Shown: positions 46,390 through 54,035 of the stretch, in pieces
How the letters are laid out: every line of letters starts with the position of its first letter
Numbering within the stretch: the first letter of the stretch is position 1
Assembly (NCBI RefSeq): GCF_001425055.1
Contig: NZ_LMDK01000001.1
Span: 197,838-261,837 of the forward strand
Source of the DNA: Pelomonas sp. Root1237
GTDB taxonomy: Bacteria; Pseudomonadota; Gammaproteobacteria; Burkholderiales; Burkholderiaceae_C
Length of the DNA stretch: 64,000 bases
Direction of reading: 5' to 3'
Position numbers and translations under genes: made by a program
The notes under the pieces: generated by a model
What the model saw: the letters and a program-made list of their open reading frames with translations, nothing else
What the model was told of the DNA's origin: nothing
Database searches by the model: none

Positions 46390-47153
46390 CACGCCCACCC
46401 GCCGTCGACGATGAAGTCCTGCGCCGTGCACATGGCGCTGTCGTCGGCCGCCAGGAACAGCGCCATGCTGGCGATGTGCTGCGGCATCAGCGGCGCGTCG
46501 ATGCACTGGCCCTTGGCGATCTCGACCTTGGTCTCTTCGGTGACCCAGAGCTTCAATTGCTTCTCGGTCATCACCCAGCCGGGCACCAGCGTGTTGACGC
46601 GGATCTTGTGCGGGCCAAGGTCGCGTGCCAGGCAGCGCGTCAGGCCCTGCGCCGCCGCCTTGCTCGCCGTGTACGCCGGCATGCCGCCCTGCTTGAGCAT
46701 CCAGCTGATGGAGCCGAAGTTGATGATGGAACCAAAGCCCGCCGCCTTCATGTCTGGCAGCACGGCTTGCGCAGTGAAGAACTGGTGCTTGATGTTGACG
46801 GCCACGCTGGCGTCCCAGAACTCGGGCGTCGTCTCTTCGACGGCGTGGCGCTTGTCGTTGGCGGCGTTGTTGAGCAGCACCGTGAACGGGCCGCTGCGCT
46901 CGCGCAACCCGGCGATGACCCCGCGCAGGGAATCGACGTTGGACAGGTCCGCCGCCATGAACTGAGGCGCGTGGCGCGAACCAGCCAGGCGGGCCGCCAG
47001 CGCGTTGCCCTCGTCGGCGGCCAGGTCGATGAAGGCCACCTTGGCGCCCTGTTCGGCAAACGTCTCCACCAGCGTTTCACCGATGCCGGTGGCCCCGCCG
47101 GTGATCAGGACGCCGCGGTCCTGGAGGCTGGGGTAGCGGGCGTAAGAACTCAT
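46389..47153 (-). CDS. SDR-family sugar 1-dehydrogenase, probably L-arabinose 1-dehydrogenase
   Basis: A 254-residue short-chain dehydrogenase oxidising the sugar to its lactone. The cofactor site is LITGGATGIGETLVETFAEQ, with DLAADEGN at the end of strand two, and LLNNAANDKRH is the structural motif. The catalytic Ser and Tyr-x-x-x-Lys are in FGSISWMLKQGGMPAYTASK. The ending AQDFIVDGGWA is typical. SDR-type L-arabinose / D-galactose / D-xylose dehydrogenases are known; the substrate comes from the operon. It is the first gene of the minus operon, and its promoter region carries the GntR-type operator pair. Confidence 0.85.
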   Translation of the reverse strand: MSSYARYPSLQDRGVLITGGATGIGETLVETFAEQGAKVAFIDLAADEGNALAARLAGSRHAPQFMAADLSNVDSLRGVIAGLRERSGPFTVLLNNAANDKRHAVEETTPEFWDASVAVNIKHQFFTAQAVLPDMKAAGFGSIINFGSISWMLKQGGMPAYTASKAAAQGLTRCLARDLGPHKIRVNTLVPGWVMTEKQLKLWVTEETKVEIAKGQCIDAPLMPQHIASMALFLAADDSAMCTAQDFIVDGGWA

Positions 47154-47211
47154 CAGACTGTCTCCTGCGATAGGCGGCCCAGCTGCTTTGGCCGGGCGGT
47201 AGATGGATTAT

Positions 47212-47222
47212 TAGTCATACTA
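47212..47222. promoter_or_regulatory. GntR/FadR-type operator 1
   Basis: TAGTCATACTA is a perfect fit to the FadR-subfamily GntR consensus TNGTNNNACNA and has inverted TAGT/ACTA arms. It lies in the divergent promoter between the SDR operon and the KDA dehydratase operon, near a likely -10 of the minus operon. The obvious candidate regulator is the GntR gene at 58396. Confidence 0.7.
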
Positions 47223-47275
47223 TTTTGTTTGCAAAGCCGGCGAATTTCGGGTTAACCCCGATAATCAAGGGTAAA

Positions 47276-47286
47276 TAGTCATACTT
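47276..47286. promoter_or_regulatory. GntR/FadR-type operator 2
   Basis: TAGTCATACTT repeats operator 1 with one mismatch, 64 bases away (about six helical turns), on the side of the plus-strand operon. A pair at this distance would allow cooperative binding or looping. Confidence 0.65.
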
Positions 47287-47370
47287 TAATGAGAGGCATG
47301 CCGGCGATGACAGCCAGCCTTGCGCCGCCAGCCGGCGCTTGAACCAACTTCAGAGACAAAGGCCCGCACC

Positions 47371-48300
47371 ATGAGCGCCTCCACCAGTCGTCCTTATCGC
47401 GGCGTCTTCCCCGTCGTACCGACCATCTTCCACGCCGACGGCACGCTGGACGTTCCCGGCCAGCTGCGCTGCGTCGACTTCATGATCGACGCCGGCTCCA
47501 CGGGCCTGTGCATCCTCGCCAACTTCTCCGAACAGTTCGTGCTGTCGGATGCCGAGCGCGAAACGCTGACGCGGGCCATCCTGGCGCACGTGGCCGGCCG
47601 CGTGCCGGTCATCGTCACGACGACGCATTACTCGACGCAGATCTGCATCGAGCGCAGCAAGCTCGCGCAGGACCTCGGCGCAGCCATGGTCATGGTCATG
47701 CCGCCCTACCACGGCGCCACCTTCCGCGTGTCGGAAGGCCAGATCGAGGGCTTCTACCAGCGCCTGTCTGACGCGATCGGCATTCCCATCATGATCCAGG
47801 ACGCCCCGGTGGCGGGCACGCCGCTGTCGGTGCCTTTCCTGGCGCGCATGGCGCAGAACATCGCCAACGTGAAGTACTTCAAGCTGGAGATGCCGCAGGC
47901 CGCCAGCAAGATGCGCGAGCTGATCCGCGTCGGCGGCGCGGCCATCGAAGGCCCGTGGGATGGCGAGGAAGCCATCACGCTGCTGGCCGACCTGGACGCC
48001 GGCGCCACCGGTGCGATGACGGGCGGCGGCTTCCCCGACGGCATCCGCAAGATCTTCGACGCCTTCCATGCCGGCGACCGCGAGGAAGCCGTGGTGCAGT
48101 ATGGCCGCTGGCTGCCGCTGATCAACTACGAGAACCGCCAGGGCGGCATCCTGACCGCCAAGGCGCTGATGAAGGAAGGCGGCGTCATCAAGAGCGATGC
48201 GCCGCGCCACCCCTTCCCCGAGATGAGCCCCGAAGTGCGCGCCGGGCTGCTGGACGCCGCCAAGCGACTCGACCCCCTCGTGCTTCGCTGGGGCAAGTAG
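47371..48300 (+). CDS. araD: L-2-keto-3-deoxyarabonate dehydratase (DHDPS/NAL superfamily)
   Basis: A 309-residue class I aldolase-fold lyase converting L-2-keto-3-deoxyarabonate to 2-oxoglutarate semialdehyde. The opening is PYRGVFPVVPTIFHADGTLD. The substrate motif is FSEQFVLSDAERETLTRAIL, the conserved tyrosine lies in VTTTHYSTQICIERSK, and the Schiff-base lysine in NVKYFKLEMPQAASKM. Length and the GSTGLCILANFSEQ segment fit the arabonate-pathway dehydratases more than dihydrodipicolinate synthase. It leads the plus-strand operon and is divergent from the SDR gene, with GntR operators between. Confidence 0.88.
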   Translation: MSASTSRPYRGVFPVVPTIFHADGTLDVPGQLRCVDFMIDAGSTGLCILANFSEQFVLSDAERETLTRAILAHVAGRVPVIVTTTHYSTQICIERSKLAQDLGAAMVMVMPPYHGATFRVSEGQIEGFYQRLSDAIGIPIMIQDAPVAGTPLSVPFLARMAQNIANVKYFKLEMPQAASKMRELIRVGGAAIEGPWDGEEAITLLADLDAGATGAMTGGGFPDGIRKIFDAFHAGDREEAVVQYGRWLPLINYENRQGGILTAKALMKEGGVIKSDAPRHPFPEMSPEVRAGLLDAAKRLDPLVLRWGK

Positions 48301-48375
48301 CCCAACCCGACCGGCTGCGCCGCACGATGGTCGGCGTCCCGCGCCGCCGAGCTTCGGCGTACGGAGATGCATGTG

Positions 48376-49299
48376 ATGCGATTGCTCCTGATCCTGTGTT
48401 CCGCGTGGCTCCTTGCCGGCGATGCGTGGGCATGGGAGCCGCAGGGCGACACGGGCGCGCATGACCCGACGCTGCTGATCCAGGGCGACCGCTGGTTCGT
48501 CTTCACGACCGGCCGTGGCCTGCAGCGGCTGGCGTCTGATGATGCCGGCACGACCTGGCGCCGCCTGGCGCCCATGTTCGGCGAGCCACCCACCTGGTGG
48601 GCCGACGCGGTGCCCGAGCACAAGGGCCTGGACGTGTGGGCGCCCAAGCTCTTCCAGCATCGCGGCCGCGCCTGGGTTCTGTATTCCGTCTCCACCTTCG
48701 GCAAGAATCGATCGGCCATCGGCCTGGCCAGCAGCGACAGGCCCGACGGCGACTGGCGCGATGAGGGCCTGGTCGTGCAGAGCCGCGCCGAGGACGGCTT
48801 CAATGCCATCGACCCCGACCTCTTCGTCGACACCGACGGACGCCTGTGGCTGAGCTACGGCTCCTTCTGGGGCGGCGTCCGCCTGACCGAACTGGGTGCC
48901 GACACGCTGCGCCCCATCGGCGAGACGCGCTTCATCGCCCGCCGCAAGGGCGGCATCGAAGCGCCGACGATGGTTCGCCATGGCGACTGGGTCTATCTGT
49001 TCGCTTCCTACGACCTGTGCTGCCGAGGCGCCGCGAGCACCTACAACATCCGCGTCGGCCGCGCTCGCGGCGTGACAGGCCCGTACCTCGATCGCGATGG
49101 CAAGGACCTGATGGATGCGGGCGGCACAGTGCTGCTCTCGAGCGGCGCGCGCTGGAAGGGCCCCGGCCACCAGGACATCGTCGGCGACTGGCTGGTCCAT
49201 CACGCCTACGACACCGAGCGCGGCGGCAAGCCGCATCTGCGCATCAAGCGCCTGAGCTGGTCCGACGATGGCTGGCCCGTGATCCCCCAAGAAGAATGA
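48376..49299 (+). CDS. abnA: Secreted GH43 endo-1,5-alpha-L-arabinanase
   Basis: A 307-residue single-domain arabinanase. The signal peptide is MRLLLILCSAWLLAGDAWAW. Catalytic residues are seen in GAHDPTLLIQGDRW (Asp base), NAIDPDLFVDTDGRLW (Asp) and GGIEAPTMVRHGDWVYLF (Glu acid). GPGHQDIVGDWLVHHAYDTE is a typical calcium-site region of GH43 arabinanases. The ATG at 48376 was preferred over 48367 because GGAG lies nine bases before it. It would release arabino-oligosaccharides in the periplasm or outside. It follows the KDA dehydratase gene by about 75 bases and precedes the importer ATPase by 16. Confidence 0.9.
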   Translation: MRLLLILCSAWLLAGDAWAWEPQGDTGAHDPTLLIQGDRWFVFTTGRGLQRLASDDAGTTWRRLAPMFGEPPTWWADAVPEHKGLDVWAPKLFQHRGRAWVLYSVSTFGKNRSAIGLASSDRPDGDWRDEGLVVQSRAEDGFNAIDPDLFVDTDGRLWLSYGSFWGGVRLTELGADTLRPIGETRFIARRKGGIEAPTMVRHGDWVYLFASYDLCCRGAASTYNIRVGRARGVTGPYLDRDGKDLMDAGGTVLLSSGARWKGPGHQDIVGDWLVHHAYDTERGGKPHLRIKRLSWSDDGWPVIPQEE

Positions 49300-49315
49300 A
49301 CCGGAGACACCCAAC

Positions 49316-50407
49316 GTGGCTGGCCTGAAGTTGGAGAACGTCTGCAAGCGCTACGGCGCGGTGCAGGTCATCGAGAACCTGTCGCTGGACGTGGCCGAAG
49401 GCGAGTTCGTCGTCTTCCTCGGCCCCTCGGGCTGCGGCAAAACCAGCCTGCTGCGCATGGTCGCGGGGCTGGAGGAAGTCAGCGGCGGGCGCATCCTGAT
49501 CGGCGACCGCGACGTCACCGTCGCCCCGCCGGGGCAGCGCAACCTGGCCATGGTGTTCCAGCACTACGCGCTGTACCCGCACATGAGCGTGCGTGAGAAC
49601 CTGGCGTTTGGCCTGAGGAACATCGGCATCCCGGCCGACGAGATCACCAAGCGCATCCAGGAGTCGGCCCGCATGCTGGAGTTGGACACGCTGCTGGACC
49701 GCAAGCCGGGGCAGTTGTCGGGCGGCCAGCGCCAGCGTGTCGCCATCGGCCGCGCGGTCGTCAAGGAGCCGGGCATCTTCCTGTTCGACGAACCGCTCTC
49801 GAATCTGGATGCAGCGCTGCGTGGCCGCACGCGGCTGGAGCTGGCGCAATTGCACCAGCGCCTGGGCGCGACGATGGTGTTCGTCACGCACGACCAGATC
49901 GAGGCGATGACGCTGGCGACGCGCATCGTGGTGATGAAGGGCGGCGCCATAGAGCAGGTGGCGACACCGGCGGAGCTGTATCGGCGGCCGGCGACGAAGT
50001 TCGTGGCGAGCTTCATTGGGACGCCGGGGATGGGCTTTGTGCCGGTGGAGCGGGCGGCGGATGACCGGGGGCGCGCTGTTGTCACGGTGCCGGGTGGCGC
50101 TTCCGTCGTGACGCGTGTTGCGGCTGATGGTTTGGCGTCGCAGGGTCTGGTGCTGGGGGTGCGGCCGGAGAACCTGCGGGTGGCGGAGCAGGGGCCGCTG
50201 CGGGGTCGGGTCGAACTGGTCGAGTTCCTCGGCGAGCGGACGTTGGCGCATCTGAAGCTGGAGGGCGGTACGCCGTTGATCGTGACGGTGCCGGCGGGGG
50301 TGTCGCTGCGGCTCGGCTCGCATGTTGCGGTGAGTGTGGATGTGGCTGAGGCGCATCTGTTTGACGAGGCTGGTCTTGCGCATCATGCGCAGGAGGCTCT
50401 TCAATGA
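49316..50407 (+). CDS. Sugar ABC transporter ATPase, MsmK/UgpC type
   Basis: A 363-residue ATPase of the oligosaccharide (MalK/UgpC/MsmK) class. Walker A is GPSGCGKTSLLR, the Q-loop lies in AMVFQHYALYPHMSVREN, the signature is LSGGQRQRVAIGRA, Walker B is IFLFDEPLSNLDA, and the H-loop is VTHDQIEAM. A C-terminal OB-fold/TOBE regulatory domain follows from about residue 240 (FVPVERAADDRGRAVVTVPG). The start is a GTG at 49316. The last 400 bases are less biased in codon use than the rest. It pairs with the permeases at 50999 and 51889, but a repeat element of about 540 bases lies between them. Confidence 0.92.
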   Translation: MAGLKLENVCKRYGAVQVIENLSLDVAEGEFVVFLGPSGCGKTSLLRMVAGLEEVSGGRILIGDRDVTVAPPGQRNLAMVFQHYALYPHMSVRENLAFGLRNIGIPADEITKRIQESARMLELDTLLDRKPGQLSGGQRQRVAIGRAVVKEPGIFLFDEPLSNLDAALRGRTRLELAQLHQRLGATMVFVTHDQIEAMTLATRIVVMKGGAIEQVATPAELYRRPATKFVASFIGTPGMGFVPVERAADDRGRAVVTVPGGASVVTRVAADGLASQGLVLGVRPENLRVAEQGPLRGRVELVEFLGERTLAHLKLEGGTPLIVTVPAGVSLRLGSHVAVSVDVAEAHLFDEAGLAHHAQEALQ

Positions 50408-50998
50408 GCGCCTTTGCGGCCAGGCCCAGCCGGGGGTTCGTCCCGGCGGCCGACCTACTTTTTGCGCCGCCAAAAAGTAGGCAAAAAGCTCTCCCCTGCG
50501 AAACCGCCCCTGTCGGGGTCCCCTGCGATGCTCGGCTCGAAGCCCGGGGCCGCACCCAACTCACTTCGCTACGCTCCGTTCAAACAAAGGGGTGCGAAGT
50601 CAGAGCTTGAGGCTCGCTTCGCTCGCGCCCCGAGCTTCTGCGCTTCTCGGCGGTTTAGAAGGGGAGGCACCGAACAGCCCAGCAGCCAACAGCCAAACCC
50701 GAAAGCCGGCCGGTGGATGTATTTCGTATGCCCCCTTTAGCCCCGCCGAGGAGCGGAAGACCCGAAGCCCGCGAGCGAAGCTCGCCTCAAGAACTGACTC
50801 GCGACGCTTGTTTGAGCAGAGCGTAGCGGCGCGAGTTCGGCGCGGGGCTTCGGGTCTGAGTACCGCAGGGAACCCGAGCAACGCGAGGGCGGGGCGTTCG
50901 GGGGGAGCTCTTTGCCTACTTTCTGGCGGCCCAGAAAGTAGGTCGCCCGCCGGGGCGAAATCCCGGCAACAGTCTCACGCGTTGCTGGAGGTCTCGGC
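50408..50998. other. 591-base gap filled by a palindromic repeat element
   Basis: The gap between the importer ATPase and its first permease holds the palindromic element described next. Several open frames here translate to low-complexity, cysteine- and serine-rich text (for example YFLGRQKVGKEL); similar pseudo-proteins come from repeats of this kind in other proteobacteria. They are not genes. Confidence 0.75.
50430..50967. repeat. Long imperfect palindrome with hairpin-bearing terminal inverted repeats
   Basis: The arms are about 250 bases each. The left end CGGGGGTTCGTCCCGGCGGC matches the reverse complement of the right end near 50941-50967. Each end contains a hairpin: CCTACTTTTTG-CGCCGC-CAAAAAGTAGG at 50454-50481, and CCTACTTTCTGG-CGGC-CCAGAAAGTAGG at 50915-50942. 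Inner blocks also pair, such as GCTTGAGGCTCGCTTCGCTC near 50606 with GAGCGAAGCTCGCCTCAAG near 50772. No transposase is present. It resembles a non-autonomous mobile or extragenic repeat element. Confidence 0.8.
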
Positions 50999-51892
50999 AT
51001 GAGCACCACCTCCGCTGTCGGCCTCCGCGCCTCGCGCCCCGCCTACGCCCTCTTCGTCCTCCCCTTCGTCACCCTCTACGCCCTGCTGCTGCTCTGGCCC
51101 CTGGCCAAAGGCATCTACACGAGCTTCCACGACCACGACCTGCTGTCCAACGACAGCTTCTGGGTCGGCCTTGGCAACTACCAGGAACTGTGGGGCGACG
51201 AGGTCTTTCACCAGGTCGTCTGGAACACCCTGCGCTTCGTCCTCATCAGCACGCCCGTCTTCGTCGTGCTGTCGCTGATGCTGGCGCTGGCACTCAACCG
51301 CTCCGGCAAGCTGGCCACCTTTCTGCGCGCCACCTTCTTCTGCGCCTCGGTGTTTTCGGTCACGCTGATCACGCTGGTCTGGAAGCTGGCATTGATGCCC
51401 GAACGCGGCCTCATCGCGCAGTTCTTCAATGCGATGGGCCTGACCGAACTGCCGCTGCTGACCAGCGACAACCTCGCGCTGCTGACCGTGGCGCTGGTGA
51501 CCGTGTGGTGGATCATCGGCCTGCCGATGATCATGTTCCTGTCGGCGCTGCAGCAGATCCCGTCAGACATCTACGAGGCTGCGGCGCTGGACAACACGCC
51601 GCGCTGGCGCGTGTTCACGCACATCACGCTGCCCAGCCTCAAGCGCGCCATCATCCTCGTCGCGCTGATCGAGGTGATCCGCCAGTTCCAGGTCTTCCCG
51701 CAGATCATGCTGATGACCAACGGCGGGCCCAACAACACGACGCGCTCGGTCGTGCAGTTCATCTACGAGCAGGCGTTCATGCAGCTCTCGCTGGGCTACG
51801 CCACGGCCGCGTCGCAGGTGCTGCTGGCCATCATGCTGATCGGCGTCTCCACTCAGCTATGGCTCGAGCGTGACCGCGGAGGCCAGCGATGA
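50999..51892 (+). CDS. Sugar ABC transporter permease, MalF/UgpA type
   Basis: A 297-residue inner-membrane permease with about six helices (ALFVLPFVTLYALLLLWPLA at the N-terminus). The EAA loop is seen as IYEAAALDNTPRWRVFTHIT, which docks on the ATPase, followed by LPSLKRAIILVALIEVIRQF. It forms a pair with the following gene, which overlaps by four bases. The ligand is likely an arabino-oligosaccharide, given the operon; this is inference. Confidence 0.93.
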   Translation: MSTTSAVGLRASRPAYALFVLPFVTLYALLLLWPLAKGIYTSFHDHDLLSNDSFWVGLGNYQELWGDEVFHQVVWNTLRFVLISTPVFVVLSLMLALALNRSGKLATFLRATFFCASVFSVTLITLVWKLALMPERGLIAQFFNAMGLTELPLLTSDNLALLTVALVTVWWIIGLPMIMFLSALQQIPSDIYEAAALDNTPRWRVFTHITLPSLKRAIILVALIEVIRQFQVFPQIMLMTNGGPNNTTRSVVQFIYEQAFMQLSLGYATAASQVLLAIMLIGVSTQLWLERDRGGQR

Positions 51893-52725
51893 ACCCGTTG
51901 CTTCGCCGCGGCTGGTTCGACCGTGCCGTCATGGCCGCACTGACGCTGCTGGCCCTCGTCTGGATGGCGCCGCTGCTGTGGGTGCTGGCCCTGTCCTTCA
52001 AGCCCAACGAGTTCCTGCTGACGCACACCGACGCCTTCCTCGCGCCGCCCTACACACTGGCCAACTACCTCGACATCCTGCAGACCTCGCAGGTGTTCCG
52101 CTGGCTGGGCAACAGCGCGCTGGTCGCGCTGTTGCAGACGGTGGGCGTGCTGGTGCTCTCGTCGCTGGCCGGCTACGGCTTCGCGCGCTGCGAGTTCCCG
52201 GGCCGCAAGTGGCTGTTTGCGCTGGTCATGTTCGGCCTGGCGGTGCCGGCGCAGTCGGTCTTCATCCCGCTGCACCGCCTGTTCTCGGACTGGAACCTGC
52301 AGAACACCATCGCCGGCCTGACGCTGCCGGGCCTGGCCGCGCCCTTCGGCGTCTACCTGATGACGCAGTACTTCAAGGCCATCCCGGCTGAGCTGGAAGA
52401 GGCCGCGCTGCTGGACAACGCGTCGCGCTTCAAGACCTTCCTGACCATCATCCTGCCGCTGACGCTGCCGGCGCAGGCCACGCTGGGCATCTTCACCTTC
52501 CTGGGCTGCTGGAACGACTACCTCTGGCCGCTGGTCATCGCGACGCAGCCGGACATGTACACGCTGACCCGCGGCTTGGCGTCCACGCAGACCAACTTCG
52601 CGCAGTCGGAAGGTTTGGGTTTCCTGATGGCCCAAGCCGTGTTCGCCGGCATGCCGGCACTGATGCTGTATCTCTTCTTCCAACGCCATCTGGTGACGGC
52701 CGTCGCAGGGACGGGCAAGTCATGA
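51889..52725 (+). CDS. Sugar ABC transporter permease, MalG/UgpE type
   Basis: A 278-residue permease paired with its neighbour. The EAA loop is LEEAALLDNASRFKTFLTII, and the C-terminus holds MLYLFFQRHLVTAVAGTGKS, close to the usual end FQRYFVRGLTAGAVKG of this class. There are about six membrane segments (LTLLALVWMAPLLWVLALSF first). Its start overlaps the preceding stop and its stop overlaps the binding-protein start, both by four bases. Confidence 0.93.
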   Translation: MNPLLRRGWFDRAVMAALTLLALVWMAPLLWVLALSFKPNEFLLTHTDAFLAPPYTLANYLDILQTSQVFRWLGNSALVALLQTVGVLVLSSLAGYGFARCEFPGRKWLFALVMFGLAVPAQSVFIPLHRLFSDWNLQNTIAGLTLPGLAAPFGVYLMTQYFKAIPAELEEAALLDNASRFKTFLTIILPLTLPAQATLGIFTFLGCWNDYLWPLVIATQPDMYTLTRGLASTQTNFAQSEGLGFLMAQAVFAGMPALMLYLFFQRHLVTAVAGTGKS

Positions 52726-54035
52726 AGCGCCTGCTCGTGTGTGCGGTCGCCGCGCTGCTCGCCGCCTGTGGCGCGGGCAAGGACAACTCGGGCAAGACCG
52801 AGATCACGCTGATGCGCTTCTTCGGCAGCTGCGAGGCGCAATACGGCCAGGTCGTGAAGACGTCCGAGGGCGTCGGCGAATGCGGCATCGTCACGGCGCT
52901 GGTCAACGAGTTCAACGCGACCAACACCGATGGCATCGTCGTCAAGACGCAGATCGGCGAGTGGGGTCCGTACTACGACCAGCTCACCGCGCGCCTCGTC
53001 TCCAAGGACATCCCGACCATCGCCGTCATGCACGAGTCGGCTCTGGGCGACTACGTGCGCCGCAAGCTGGTGCTGCCCCTGGACGATGACTTCAAGCGCG
53101 TCGGCGTGCCGGTGGACGACTTCACCGAACACGCGCGCCGCGGCACCTCGTTCAATGGCCAGACCTATGCGCTGCCCTTCGACACCTGGGCCTGGCTGTG
53201 GCACATCAATACCGGCTTGATGAAGAAGGCCGGGCTCGATGCGCTTCCGCGTTCACCCGAAGAGCTGCTGGCACAGGCGCGGCAGTTCAAGCAGAAGACC
53301 GGCAAGCCTTATTTCGCCTGGGCCGTGGCCAATGAGACGGCGGCGAACGACCGCACCTTCCTGACGCTCGTCGCGCAGCAGAACGCCCAGCTGTTCTCCG
53401 CCGACGGCAAGACCATCGACATGCACCAGCCCGCCGTCGTCAACGCGCTGACGCTGATGCAGACGCTGTACCGCGAAGGCCATGTGCGGCCCAACCTCGA
53501 CTACGCCGCGGCCAACCAGGCTTTCCTGAACGGCGAGGCGGGCGTCGTGGTCGTCGGCACCTGGACCATCGACCAGTTCCTGCGCGAGTCGCAAAAGCCG
53601 GAGTCCAAGCTCCAGGGCGCCTACACCGTGAAGCCCTTCCAGCAGCTCTACGACAAGCCCGCCGTGTTCGCCGACGGCCACTCCTGGGCGCTGTTCAAGG
53701 GCGGTGCCAAGGATGCCAAGGCCCACGAGGCGGCGTCCAAGTTCCTGAAGTTCGTCTGGGACCACAGCGCCGAGTGGTCGCGCACCGGTCACCTGCCCGT
53801 CAGCAAGACCGTGGCGCAAAGTGACGCCTTTCGCGCGCTGCCGCTGCGCGCGGCGCTGACCGAGATCACGCAGACCGGCGTCGGCATGCCCGGCAACGTG
53901 CCGACGCAGCGCGGCATCGAGTTGCTGATCGGCGAGGACGTGGCCAACGTGATGATCTCCGGCAAGCCGGTCGACGAGGTGCAGGCCAGCGTCGAGAAGC
54001 GCGTCAACAAAGCCTTGAAGAAAGCCCGCCGATGA
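52722..54035 (+). CDS. Sugar ABC transporter substrate-binding lipoprotein
   Basis: A 437-residue binding protein of the oligosaccharide class. The lipoprotein signal is KRLLVCAVAALLAAC, with the lipobox cysteine near residue 16. The mature part has the two-lobe pattern VVKTQIGEWGPYYDQLTARL, TYALPFDTWAWLWHINTGLM and AFLNGEAGVVVVGTWTIDQF. An extra cysteine pair (FFGSCEAQYG and GVGECGIV) near the N-terminus is less common and may form a disulfide. In this operon the ligand is probably an arabinan or arabinoxylan oligomer. It overlaps both neighbours by four bases. Confidence 0.9.
   Translation: MKRLLVCAVAALLAACGAGKDNSGKTEITLMRFFGSCEAQYGQVVKTSEGVGECGIVTALVNEFNATNTDGIVVKTQIGEWGPYYDQLTARLVSKDIPTIAVMHESALGDYVRRKLVLPLDDDFKRVGVPVDDFTEHARRGTSFNGQTYALPFDTWAWLWHINTGLMKKAGLDALPRSPEELLAQARQFKQKTGKPYFAWAVANETAANDRTFLTLVAQQNAQLFSADGKTIDMHQPAVVNALTLMQTLYREGHVRPNLDYAAANQAFLNGEAGVVVVGTWTIDQFLRESQKPESKLQGAYTVKPFQQLYDKPAVFADGHSWALFKGGAKDAKAHEAASKFLKFVWDHSAEWSRTGHLPVSKTVAQSDAFRALPLRAALTEITQTGVGMPGNVPTQRGIELLIGEDVANVMISGKPVDEVQASVEKRVNKALKKARR

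Noticed and set aside
50592..51009. Open frames inside the palindromic element on both strands
   Set aside because: The text reflects the inverted repeat and low-complexity reading of the element, and the two strands mirror each other. No recognisable domain or ribosome site.
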